NCBI GenBank assembly: GCA_019217005.1
Contig: JAHBNG010000016.1
Location: 1 to 64,000 of the forward strand
Origin: Chloroflexi bacterium TSY
GTDB lineage: Bacteria > Chloroflexota > Anaerolineae > Caldilineales > Caldilineaceae
Length of the DNA: 64,000 nt
Direction of reading: 5' to 3'
Shown here: piece after piece, positions 9,404-17,910 of the stretch
Layout of the letters: each line of letters opens with the position of its first letter
Numbering within the stretch: position 1 is the first letter of the stretch
The notes under the pieces: model-generated
What the model saw: the letters and a program-made list of their open reading frames with translations, nothing else
What the model was told of the DNA's origin: nothing
Database searches by the model: none
Program-made: the position numbers and the translations under genes

Positions 9404-10322
9404 TTATCGCTGCCAAGAGTGTCGATAAAACGATGCCAGGATATCTTCGGTGGGGACGCCCTGAGCAAGCAGTTCTTTTTCGAGCCGCTTGCGTGCATCA
9501 AAGAGCCGTTTGTACAACGTGTTGGGGCTGATATCCGTCCGCTGCGCAACGTCTCCCAAAGAGAGCCCCTGGACTCGGACAGCCAGCATTACCTCGCGCT
9601 GCTTCTCGGTGAGCTTTTCCGCAATGGCGCGCTGGACGGTCGCCAACATAGTCTGACGAATTGCTTGTTGTTCGGGTGAGGCGCTGGCATCAGCAATGAA
9701 GCTTGGGGTGAAATCCCGGCTGTTGTCATTATTCTCTTTGACACCTTCGACGAGTTCATCAAGCGAACGGTCGCGCCAGCGACTGCGGCGCAGTTGGGCC
9801 AATGCAACACGGATGGCGATCTTCTGCGCCCATGTGGTAAAACGGCTTTCACCGCGGAACGCGTCAAGGCTATCGAGAATTTTGAGCAGCGCATCCTGGA
9901 CGAAGTCTCAGTAGATCCAAATTTCAGGTTTAGAGAGAGAATTCTGGCTAAACAGTTGACATAAATACAAATTTGCCGGTCGATATCTAGTTTTTGCGTT
10001 AGATTTGGGCGATTTTCAGATATGAAATAGGTTGTTTTCTGTAACCGAAATCTGAATAAATGACTCCAAAATCCCTGCAATCTCGACTGAAAATCGCCAA
10101 AAACGCCAAATTTGGATCTACTGAGTCTTCCAGATCGGTGTCGGCGATCGCGCCCTTCGTGCGAAGCCCTGCGCGCAGTCCGCGCAATAAGATCCTGCGC
10201 AAGTCGTCTAGTGCTTGATCATCAATAGGATGGCGCAATGAAGAAAGCCAATCATCATTGGTACGTTCGGCCATCGTCTTCTCCTCTACATTGGGATCTA
10301 TGATGGACTTGATAGTTGTCAT
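9404..10322 (-). pseudogene. ECF-type RNA polymerase sigma factor interrupted by MITE-B copy 2
   Basis: Two pieces, 10322-10124 and 9908-9404. Deleting MITE-B and one AGTCT joins DTDLED to FVQDALLKILDSL in frame, giving 699 bases, 232 residues. The reconstructed protein has a sigma-70 region 2 (FVQDALLKILDSLDAFRG then FTTWAQKIAIRVALAQLRR) and a region 4 helix-turn-helix (LTEKQREVMLAVRVQGLSLGDVAQRTDISPNTLYKRL). The long N-terminus before region 2 is unusual. GGGAGAAAG lies just upstream of ATG 10322, which fixes the start. The inserted MITE cuts region 2, so no sigma function is expected. Confidence 0.9.
9909..10123. mobile_element. MITE-B copy 2 (215 bp, opposite orientation to copies 1 and 3)
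   Basis: Same 215-bp element as at 3323 and 13207 but inverted relative to them. Flanked by AGTCT at 9904-9908 and 10124-10128. It lies in region 2 of a sigma-factor gene; excision restores the codons for LED-FVQ. Confidence 0.92.
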
Positions 10323-10618
10323 AACAGCTTTCTCCCTATATTCTCAATAACTTGCGGCAGGACCTACCGGGAAGCGTTCATGAATTGGAGGCTATGATGC
10401 GACCATAAGAACAGATTAACGATTTATCATAAAGCTGGCATCCCTGACTGCCTGGATGACAGATAGGATGCCCATTTAGGCCGTTCCGGAAAACAAAAGC
10501 CCGATAGAACGCACCTATTGCGTATTGCGTGATACCAGTCGAGAATCTGGTTCGGTTGCAACAGTCCATCTCACCAGGTGGGTATTTATTTTTCTGGATT
10601 CGCCTCAATAAATTTCCC
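10323..10618. other. Intergenic region upstream of the sigma-factor gene
   Basis: About 300 bases between the sigma-factor start (10322) and the stop of the DUF417 gene (10619), both on the minus strand. Apart from the purine-rich ribosome binding site directly before the sigma ATG I see no convincing gene or repeat. Confidence 0.5.
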
Positions 10619-11128
10619 CTAATGTGACGGGTATGCACTCTTGAGAGCTTCCGCCAGTAACCAGATAGAGACGCCCAAAAGCACCACATCTTTGAGGAGA
10701 AACTGGCCGGGGACCACGGAGAGTGCTGGAAATCCGCCCAGGCTTGCCTCCCAACCTGGAGTCGAGAACAGGAAACTGATCGTTGTGAGAAACATAAACA
10801 CTGCCAAAACGCTGCCGACGGCAGCAGCTTTCGCCGACAGCGGGCGCAACGCAATCAATATAGCGACAGCGATTTCAGTTGTCCCCAGGAGATTCGACAA
10901 CGCCTGAACGCTGAAGATCTGATACATCCAGCTCATCAAGGGGCTATTGGCCACGAGTGGTTGAATGGCCTGGGCCTCATATGCCGTAAATTTCATGGCT
11001 CCCATCCATCCGAGGAGCAGCACCAACCCATATCGGATCACAAACTGTCCCACTCTCTCTAGCTGGTCGCTGATCGCAACTGAATCACTCATTTCACGCG
11101 AATTGAGTAGCTTACTTTCGGTTACCAT
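10619..11128 (-). CDS. DUF417/YkgB family membrane protein
   Basis: A 169-residue integral membrane protein with about four helices. The pattern VIRYGLVLLLGWMGAMKFTAYEAQAI followed by PLVANSPLMSWMY is characteristic of the YkgB/RclC (DUF417) family, related to DoxX. In enterobacteria RclC belongs to the reactive-chlorine response; transferring that role here is inference only. GGAGAA precedes ATG 11128. It sits 12 bases downstream of the RidA gene on the same strand, so the two likely form an operon. Confidence 0.82.
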   Translation of the reverse strand: MVTESKLLNSREMSDSVAISDQLERVGQFVIRYGLVLLLGWMGAMKFTAYEAQAIQPLVANSPLMSWMYQIFSVQALSNLLGTTEIAVAILIALRPLSAKAAAVGSVLAVFMFLTTISFLFSTPGWEASLGGFPALSVVPGQFLLKDVVLLGVSIWLLAEALKSAYPSH

Positions 11129-11140
11129 AGTATTCTCCTT

Positions 11141-11575
11141 CTATATCTGTGCAATGAACTTAATCTCAATTAATTGGGAAGGAAAGGCCAGCCGAGGCGT
11201 GACAAGCAACGTGCTGGGAACTTGCGGTTTCTCTGACCCATACGCTTCTTTTCTTACTGGCCCAGCCACGGCAAATGCTTCATCCATATCTGTCACATAG
11301 ACCACCTCTTCAACCACGTTGTCCAAATTGGCACCATAGTGGCTCAGAATCTTCTCCGCATTTTTATAGGTTTGCCGCATTTGGATTTCCATGTTGGAGT
11401 GCTCGAGGATATTTCCATCGTCGTCGACCGGAGCTGGCCCAACGATATTTCCTTCCTCATCGTGACTGAGTTGCCCTGAGACGTAGATTCTGTTATCGAC
11501 CTTTACCGCCTGCGCATAACCGTAAACATCCTCCCACGGCATCCCATGCCCTTTGGCGTCTTTTGTAATACTCAT
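11141..11575 (-). CDS. RidA family protein (YjgF/YER057c/UK114)
   Basis: A 144-residue RidA-fold protein: VDNRIYVSGQLSHDEEGN near the N-terminus, QMRQTYKNAEKILSHYGANLDNVVEEVVYVTDMD in the middle, PSTLLVTPRLAFPSQLIEIKFIAQI at the end. Family members deaminate reactive enamine/imine intermediates; the usual active-site Arg is represented by TPRLA. I chose ATG 11575 (MSITKDAKG) because GGAGAA precedes it; the longer open frame to 11719 runs into the upstream hairpin element. Co-directional with the DUF417 gene. Confidence 0.85.
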   Translation of the reverse strand: MSITKDAKGHGMPWEDVYGYAQAVKVDNRIYVSGQLSHDEEGNIVGPAPVDDDGNILEHSNMEIQMRQTYKNAEKILSHYGANLDNVVEEVVYVTDMDEAFAVAGPVRKEAYGSEKPQVPSTLLVTPRLAFPSQLIEIKFIAQI

Positions 11576-11599
11576 TGATTCTATTCTCCTGTGTGTCTG

Positions 11600-11752
11600 A
11601 GAGAGTGTTTTAAAAGTGTAGGCGAAGGGTGAGCAAACGCCGGTTGAGTCACGAAGTGGTATCGAAACCAGCGTTTGCGGGTCGACCCATTTGGTTTCGA
11701 TACGCCTTCGGCTACTCAACCCGCACTGTTCTCACCTTTTAAAACACCCTCT
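11600..11752. repeat. MITE-E: palindromic element about 150 bp upstream of RidA
   Basis: Ends form an inverted repeat, GAGTGTTTTAAAAGTG against the complement of CACCTTTTAAAACACCCTC. A second, inner palindrome pairs GGTTGAGTCACGAAGTGGT and TATCGAAACCA with TGGTTTCGATACGCC and GGCTACTCAACC. No open frame. It ends about 25 bases before the RidA start, so it supplies that gene's leader. No target duplication is obvious and only one copy is present here. Confidence 0.65.
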
Positions 11753-11761
11753 TAATAGGGG

Positions 11762-11866
11762 CTAAACCAGACGATGACCACCATCTACCACTAAAGATGT
11801 ACCATTGATAAAGCCATTGTCGATCAAAAATGCAACGGCCTTTGCAATGTCATTGGGGTGGCCTAC
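11762..11866 (-). pseudogene. C-terminal remnant of a short-chain dehydrogenase
   Basis: The minus strand from 11866 reads VGHPNDIAKAVAFLIDN then GFINGTSLVVDGGHRLV and a stop at 11762-11764. This is the typical SDR C-terminus (xxPxDIAxAVxFL...ITGxxLxVDGG). Nothing upstream encodes the Rossmann fold or the YxxxK motif, so only about 34 codons of the gene remain. Confidence 0.8.
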
Positions 11867-11969
11867 TCATTACTCATCGGTGTAGATACTCATCGTCATG
11901 ACCCAGCAATTGTCGATTGTAAATATATCAGCTCCACCTAACTTCCCGGCCCACTTCGCCATGTTTGTT
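11867..11969. other. Short non-coding spacer between the SDR remnant and the CBM48 gene
   Basis: The minus strand holds one 31-codon frame (MAKWAGKLGGADIFTIDN to a stop near 11877). I do not recognise it and it has no clear ribosome binding site; it may be another gene fragment. Confidence 0.3.
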
Positions 11970-12449
11970 TTAACCAGGCTCTGCATGAAAGTATGGTCTT
12001 TCTCTTTTTGGTAGAGCAACCGGAAAAATCATATTTTCATCACGATCGCTGCTAATGTGTTCTGTTATCAGCCGATATTGGCTTGATTGTGTTTTTTCCC
12101 TGGCCATTTGAGCAGCATTGCCAATGTTCCGATGACGAATTGTCGTAACCTGATAGTCGGCCTTGACGAGACTATTCTGCGAGCCATATGCGTTTGTTGA
12201 TAGTTCATCAGCATGGAAATCTGTTGTCCATTCACCGTCGACTAGATATCGGAACTCGTGTTTCGTGCCCACTGGCAAATCGAGCGTTGCCCGCCAGACG
12301 CCGTCTCGCCCTTGGAGCATGGGGATACTCTTCTGATTCCAACGGTTGAAGTCGCCAGTCAGATAAATCTTGTCTGCCCAAATGCAGGCTGGTAGCTCAA
12401 ACGTGATGCGAACGTATCCTGGAGTTGGTGATTTCGATTTGACGAACAT
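11970..12449 (-). CDS. Isoamylase-N/CBM48-like (AMPK glycogen-binding) domain protein
   Basis: A 159-residue protein whose first 95 residues form an early-set carbohydrate-binding module: VRITFELPACIWADKIYLTGDFNRWN, then MLQGRDGVWRATLDLPVGTKHEFRYLVDGEWTTD and an asparagine-rich strand. This is the fold of CBM48 and AMPK-beta glycogen-binding domains. The C-terminal 60 residues are charged with no known domain. Starts at ATG 12449, 14 bases after the stop of the cytochrome P460 gene on the same strand. Catalytic domains are absent, so a binding or regulatory role is likely. Confidence 0.82.
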   Translation of the reverse strand: MFVKSKSPTPGYVRITFELPACIWADKIYLTGDFNRWNQKSIPMLQGRDGVWRATLDLPVGTKHEFRYLVDGEWTTDFHADELSTNAYGSQNSLVKADYQVTTIRHRNIGNAAQMAREKTQSSQYRLITEHISSDRDENMIFPVALPKRERPYFHAEPG

Positions 12450-12463
12450 GTCAAGATCTCCCT

Positions 12464-13898
12464 CTACTCGAAGGGGACACGACTCAATACATAATCGATC
12501 CTGGAGAGCGCATGGCAACTGACACATAGGGCATCCCCATTGCTGTCTGCGACGAGTTCTGAGTTATCGATAGTACTTATATTCTCATACCAGTACCACC
12601 CCTTGCCGTTTGCGCTGTCGCTTTGCGTCTTCAGATAGGCGGCCCAACCAATCAGCGTCTGTGCGTCTTCCCCATAAAGCTCTTTAACCATTGCTGACCC
12701 AATCGGGTGTTCTTCATTTCCAGCATCGATCGACTCTTCCAAGATCGAGTTTATGAAGGATCGGACATATCCATGGGGACCGACTGACTCGTGGATCTCG
12801 GACTCGCTCGTCCATCCTGCGTAGCCACCATCCTGCAAATAAGGCAGAATCTCCTCTGCGCCAATCGGAATCAGATTCACTGCATCGATCGCTTCAAGTG
12901 CCGCTCTATCTACAAATGGTTCGTCTGCTTCCTCAGATGCGGCTTCAGCGGATTCGGTTAACTCTCCCATTGCTGCGGAGACTGCCTGCATCATTTCTTC
13001 GTTGTCAAATGCTTCTAACGTAGCAAATACATCCGGATTTGCCGCGCGGATGACCGGGTAATATTGAGCAAAGAGGTGATCATACAGTGCAAACATTTGG
13101 TGGCAACTATTGCAGGATTCGGTGGGAAATGCAGTGGCACTATCAGCTAACGGCCCACCTATCTCCTCTTCGTTGGTAAAGCTGAAGTAGGCCCAGTTAG
13201 CAGGCTCAGTAGATCCAAATTTGGCGTTTTTGGCTATTTTCAGTCGAGATTGCAGGGATTTTGGAGTCATTTATTCAGATTTCGGTTACAGAAAACAACC
13301 TATTTCATATCTGAAAATCGCCCAAATCTAACGCAAAAACTAGATATCGACCGGCAAATTTGTATTTATGTCAACTGTTTAGCCAGAATTCTCTCTCAAA
13401 ACCTGAAATTTGGATCTACTGAGGCTCATTTGCGAAGTGTTCGGTACTCTTTACAGCGGCCTCAAGACCGATGAACTCGCCCATGAAATAGCCGTTGCCG
13501 CTCGACGCTTTTTTGTCACCAACGCTGATCAACTCCTTGAGAACCATCGCACCGTCTCGGATTTCTCCAGTCTCCTTGAAGTGCTGAAAGGTGACCGGAT
13601 CCATATAAACGTTGTGAAATTCGGGAAAGGGTGCTCGACCATCGTTCAGGTCGTTGGGAGTGAGCGGTGTGCCAATGTAGACAAATTTCTCCCTGTAGCT
13701 GGGATCGGGTCGAATCAGTTCACCCTGCGCATTGAACTGTGCGAACGTCGTCTGCATTTGAACGGATGAAGCAACTGGCCCTCCACCCATGCCAGAGGAC
13801 GAATCTATCGGTTCGATAAGAATCTGACATGCGCCCACAATAGGCGCTACCACCAAGAGAATCACAATGACTACAATAGTTTTGTTGACGGATTGCAT
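12464..13898 (-). pseudogene. Cytochrome P460-like di-haem lipoprotein interrupted by MITE-B copy 3
   Basis: Pieces 13898-13422 and 13206-12464. Removing MITE-B with one AGGCT joins HFANEP to ANWAYFSF in frame, giving 1215 bases, 404 residues. ATG 13898 is preceded by GGAGAAATACC. The N-terminus is a membrane segment ending VGAC, a plausible lipobox. The cytochrome P460 domain follows (FVYIGTPLTPNDLN, APFPEFHNVYMDP, GYFMGEFIGLEAAVK) with haem motif CNSCHQ. A C-terminal extension carries a second motif, CVSCHA. P460 proteins oxidise small nitrogen compounds or hydrogen peroxide; the substrate is open. Dead as it stands. Confidence 0.87.
13207..13421. mobile_element. MITE-B copy 3 (215 bp)
   Basis: Same orientation and nearly identical sequence to the copy at 3323. 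Flanked by AGGCT at 13202-13206 and 13422-13426. Removal restores the codons for ANEPANWA in the cytochrome P460 gene. Confidence 0.92.
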
Positions 13899-14235
13899 GG
13901 TATTTCTCCTTTTGCTTGACTTGTCTACTGCGAATTTTTCTCTCTTATGTTGACATTGAGCTGGCATCCTCAAAACCTTGGTTGCGTTGAACAATATGCC
14001 GTTGCCATATTCAGAATTGAGCGGCGCGAGACAGCTTTCTCGTTGTTCTGGTCTTCATTAGCTGGAACTGCTGGTCCAATAGGAAGTTGTTCCGACATGA
14101 TTGTTCTCCATAAACAAGGTTATTTGTTTTGGCCATGCAAGCATAAACAACAGCAATATATTTTGATCTCACTGGCGATTGTGGACTTAAGGACGCAAAA
14201 TGATGATCCGTGCAGACCTTGGAATGGGGGAGGGT
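13899..14235. other. Intergenic region between the cytochrome P460 and receiver-like genes
   Basis: About 337 bases. It contains the P460 ribosome binding site at its left end. Several short open frames are present on both strands but none has a recognisable product or a good start. No repeat shared with the rest of the window was seen. Confidence 0.5.
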
Positions 14236-14601
14236 CTACATTCCCAACACAGTTCGGACACTCTTGATGAAATCGTTTAGAGAGACAGGCGCAGATAGAA
14301 CAAGAAAACGAGGATCCGACGGCAAGGAATCTGATAGCTCTGGGGCGACAACCAGGATAACCGGGCATGAAGAAGGTTGCTGACTCAGCCAAAAGCCGAG
14401 TTCTATGCTTTGCTCCCAAGCGTCAACCAGATTGATGACCACCAGATCGTATGAATCGGACTTGCTGATCTGTTCGATGCCCTCGCTGCCCCTACCAACC
14501 AGATCAACCTGATCGGCCAACCTCTTCTCTAACAGCGCTTCCTGCAAGAAAAAGGCGAACCCAGATTGACCATTCACTATCATTACCCTTGTTTGCACCA
14601 T
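14236..14601 (-). CDS. Receiver-like domain protein lacking the phosphoacceptor Asp
   Basis: A 121-residue stand-alone domain with the alternating strand-helix layout of a response-regulator receiver: VMIVNGQSGFAFFLQEAL, YDLVVINLVDAW, CPVILVVAPE, FLVLSAPVSLNDFIKSVRTVL. The acidic pair after strand 1 is missing (VNGQS instead of DDE), and the strand-3 Asp is Asn in VVINLVD, so phosphorylation is unlikely. The terminal FLVLSAPVS matches the usual switch region loosely. It lies downstream of a two-component system on the same strand and could be an atypical output or an adaptor. Family assignment is moderate. Confidence 0.55.
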   Translation of the reverse strand: MVQTRVMIVNGQSGFAFFLQEALLEKRLADQVDLVGRGSEGIEQISKSDSYDLVVINLVDAWEQSIELGFWLSQQPSSCPVILVVAPELSDSLPSDPRFLVLSAPVSLNDFIKSVRTVLGM

Positions 14602-14852
14602 ACTGCTGAACTCATTTCAATTTGTAATTTCTGCGTGACTTGAGCTTAGCACAAAAAGGGGCTGGCTGAGCCAAACGGTTTATGAAGATATATTACGAAA
14701 CATGAAGAGGGGAGATGAAGAAAGGTAACAAAATGTAACGAAACATGAAGGTGACTAATACCGTGGACAGAAGTAAGTAAACAGTTAACGGCCGGAGACT
14801 ACCTCTGAGAACCGTTCACTGAAAACTGTTCACTTCTTTACACCGTTCTGTA
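14602..14852. other. Spacer with a repeated CGAAACATGAAG motif
   Basis: The segment CGAAACATGAAG occurs twice about 40 bases apart (near 14697 and 14739), separated by a purine-rich stretch. This may be a binding site upstream of the receiver-like gene (start 14601), but nothing proves it. Confidence 0.3.
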
Positions 14853-15597
14853 CTAGGCGGTCGTGGAGAGGACAGGTAGCATGTAACCGCCCCGTACTGT
14901 GTGAATATACTCTGCACCCAACTTACGTCGCAGGCGACTAATGTGTACGCGCAGAGTCTCCAGGGCCAGGGAATCGTTGGGATCATAGCCCAATCCATCC
15001 TGGATCAACTGCTTGTGCAAAACTGGTTGACCTGATGAATCGGCTAACATGCTCAGCCGCTCGTATTCAGCCGGGGTGAGGGCGATCGGTTGGTCATCCA
15101 CCGAAACAGACCGCGCGCCCAGGTTAATGGTCAGTGCGCCGCATCGTATCTCGGTGACCGAATCTGCCGTAGAAATAGGACTCTCAGCGGACCGTGCCAC
15201 TGCGTTGTGGGCCAAGCGGCGGTACAACTCCTCTTTTTGGGACAGCGCTCGGTTGGCACACGAGACGATATCGTTCGTTGCACAGGGTTTACGTAGATAA
15301 TCAAAGGCATCCTGGCGCACCGCTTCAATGGCAGAATCAATGGAAGCGTAGGCAGTCATAATAATGATCATCGTTTCTGGCCAGCGCGCCTTGACCTGAC
15401 GCATGATCGTCAGACCATCCATCCCATCCAGACGTAAATCCAGAAGTACAACATCGCAAAGGGTATTTTCCAATACGGCCAGGGCTGCTTCACCAGAGGC
15501 CGCTTCGTAGACCCGCCAGCCGGCCCGAGCTAAGCCATGGGCCGCAAAAAAACGTACTGCGTCTTCATCATCGACAATTAAAATTGCACCAGTCATT
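14853..15597 (-). CDS. OmpR-type response regulator (receiver plus winged helix)
   Basis: A 248-residue transcription factor. Receiver domain: ILIVDDEDAVRFF (acidic pocket), VVLLDLRLDGMDG (phosphoacceptor Asp near residue 51), IIIMTAYAS (Thr) and YLRKPC (Lys). The Trans_reg_C winged helix follows: LTPAEYERLSMLA, LETLRVHISRLRRKLG and YIHTVRGGYML. I chose ATG 15597 (MTGAILIVDDE) because it begins the receiver strand. It lies 40 bases after the stop of the histidine kinase gene, so this is a cognate pair. Confidence 0.92.
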
Positions 15598-15637
15598 GAT
15601 ACCCTCCCGTGATGAAAACGAAGATGAGAATCAAGAA

Positions 15638-17736
15638 TTATTGTGTTGGCAAGGTAATTGTAAACTTTGTACCAATCCCCATCTCGCTGCAAGCATCGAT
15701 GTGCCCCCTGTGTACGTCAATGATCTGCTTGACGATAGACAGCCCCAAACCAGTACCGCGTGATTTGGTGGTAAAGAACGGTTCAAAGATTTGGGGGAGC
15801 TGTTCCGGTGGAATCCCGGGACCATTATCGGCGAGCGTTACTATCTGATTCTCGTTCTCCATCCGCAAGCTTAGGGTTAACTCACCGCCAGGTGACAGCG
15901 CGTCAAGGCTGTTGCTGATGAGGTTAGAGAGGGCGCGAGCCATCTGGTCGGAATCTAGATACAGTGGGGGCAGGTCAGCGGCTAAGTGTAGACGACAGGA
16001 AATCTTTTTCTCGGCCAGAAGCCACTCACAACGGGCCACTTCTGCTTCAATAATTGGACGCAACAACCCTGACTTTAGATTGGGGTGAGGGCCACGTGCA
16101 ATAAAAAGGATATCTTCTACGATGCGATTGATGCGATCCATATTGGCCTGCATGAGCGTTGCGCCATGCCAACGAGAGTCAGTCTCGGCAACATCATGCA
16201 GGAGATACTCCACCCCCATGTGAATCGCCATAAGGGGGTTGCGCATTTCATGGGCGACAGTAGCGGCTACTTGACCCAAGGCCGCCAATCGCTCGCGCTG
16301 AATGAGTTGTGTCTGGGCATCCTGCAGATCAGCAAGTAGGCGGGCTTGCTGGATAGCAATGGCCAATCCATTCGCTACTTCACAGGCGATGTCTACGTGT
16401 TCAGGCGAAAAAGCACCCGGCTTGTCTGATCCAAGGTTGAGAGATCCAATCAGATCACCATATGCGACAAGAGGTACGTTGATGTAGGAGCGCAACCCTT
16501 TAGCCTGTAGAGCCTGATTCATCGGCAACGGCTGTGGAAGCGTCAACGTGTCCCGTACGATGTAGACTTTGCCCTGTTCAAGCGTTGCGGTGACACCATT
16601 CACTCCCAGTGGAAAGTACAGACCGGTCTTTACTGTGTCATCTCCAGCACCATAAACAGCGAGCAACATGGCTTCATTCGTATCGAGGTCGAATGTTGTG
16701 ACGCTGGCCTGCAGATAAGGCACAAGGTGCCGGATGTGGCGAAAGGTTGCCTGCGCAATCGCCTCTGGTGACTGCGCCATCAGGATCGCTTGATCGAGTT
16801 CGTGTAACATTTTCAGACGTTCGGTATAGTGCTGCAACGTCTGCTCTGCCCGCTTGCGCTCAGTGACATCTTCGAGAACGGCCAGAGAGCGTAGGTAGTT
16901 ACCGTTTTCATCCAACTCCACCGTTGCGGACAGTAGAATGTCCATAATCTCGCCGTTCTTTTTGATGAAGTTAAGCGGGACTTCCTTGGCAAAACCTTGC
17001 TTTTTCATGAGAGGTATCGATTCTGTGAGGGAAGATATCTTGGACTCTTCAGTCAGAAGCTCTATTGATTTTCGCCCGATAACCTCTTCTCTTGTATAAC
17101 CAAATTTTTCCAGCCAGAAATCGCTTACGCTCACCACCTTGCCTTCTGCGTCAATGGAGTGGAGCACAGCCGGGGTTTTCAGATACAAATTTCGATACCG
17201 CTCTTCGCTTTCCCGCAAGGCTTGCACGGCCTGTTTGTATCCGGTGACATCAATCAACACGGCTAACGAACGAACCCGCCCATTTTATCCCGTTCGGCGA
17301 CGGCAGAAAGCAGAATGTTTATGATTTTCCCGCTCTTCTTTACAAACTCGAATTCTACTTCCTTAAGATGTCCCGTTTTGAAAAACTCTGGGAGCCAAAT
17401 CGTCTGTGCATCTTGGCGTGAAGCTTCTGTCATAAACTCAATAGGACTCCGACCAATCACCTCATCGCGTTCGTATCCCAAGGCCTGAAGCCATTGTTCG
17501 CTGACGCTGACCAACCTGCCATTGCCATCAATAGAGTGCAACATGATTGGTGTCTTGTAATAGAGAGACCGGTAGTGTGCTTCACTCTCGTCGAGTGCTT
17601 TCTGTGCTTGCCTAACTGCAGCTTCTGTTCCTTTTAAATCGGCAACTTCCTGGCGTAAGGCTTGCACTTCCTCGATGAGCTGCTGCTTTGTTTTTGTGGT
17701 ATCGCCCTTTATGAAGGATGGCTTACCCAAGTGCAT
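15638..17736 (-). pseudogene. Sensor histidine kinase (PAS-PAS-GAF-HisKA-HATPase) with a one-base frameshift
   Basis: Two frames, 17736-17263 and 17260-15638, read as one gene. The first ends in ILLSAVAERDKMGGFVR, and one base later the second continues RSLAVLIDVTGYKQAVQAL. Expected sequence (RDxNGxxxRSLAVL) needs one more A in the AAAA run near 17283. The order is: coiled start, PAS 1 with conserved HYRSLYYKTPIMLHSIDGNG, PAS 2 (RYRNLYLKTPAVLHSIDAEG, a near duplicate), GAF domain, HisKA with VAHEMRNPL, and HATPase with NLISNSLDAL, DNGPGIP and GTGLGLS. A soluble kinase. If the frameshift is a sequencing error the gene is intact. Confidence 0.85.
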
Positions 17737-17910
17737 TCTCTCCAGCCTTCTGATACTTAGTGCTTATTCGAAAAGTTCTGTGACGATGCATTCCTACTCG
17801 AGAAACTGGTCGGACTCACAACTACTTTTCGGATAGGTTCTTAGCTGTTTCATTTTCAAAGGAGTATCAGTACGAAATTATGACTTAGACGAATCTAAAA
17901 AATCGTTAAG
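17737..17910. other. Upstream region of the kinase gene, bounded by an IS4-type element
   Basis: Holds the leader of the histidine kinase. Ends in TTAAG (17906-17910), the left target duplication of the IS4-type copy 1. No further structure recognised. Confidence 0.4.

Noticed and set aside
11576..11719. Longer RidA start
   Set aside because: The extension translates the palindromic MITE-E; GGAGAA before ATG 11575 fixes the start.
13250..13474. A 74-codon frame beginning MQGFWSHLFRFRLQ, also found in the other MITE-B copies
   Set aside because: It lies inside the palindromic MITE-B and appears only because the element is repeated; there is no ribosome binding site and the frame runs into different host genes at each copy.
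17255..17300. Two separate genes, a PAS protein and a histidine kinase
   Set aside because: The reading continues one base out of register with the typical PAS-to-PAS linker RSLAVLIDVTGYKQA, so this is one gene with a frameshift.
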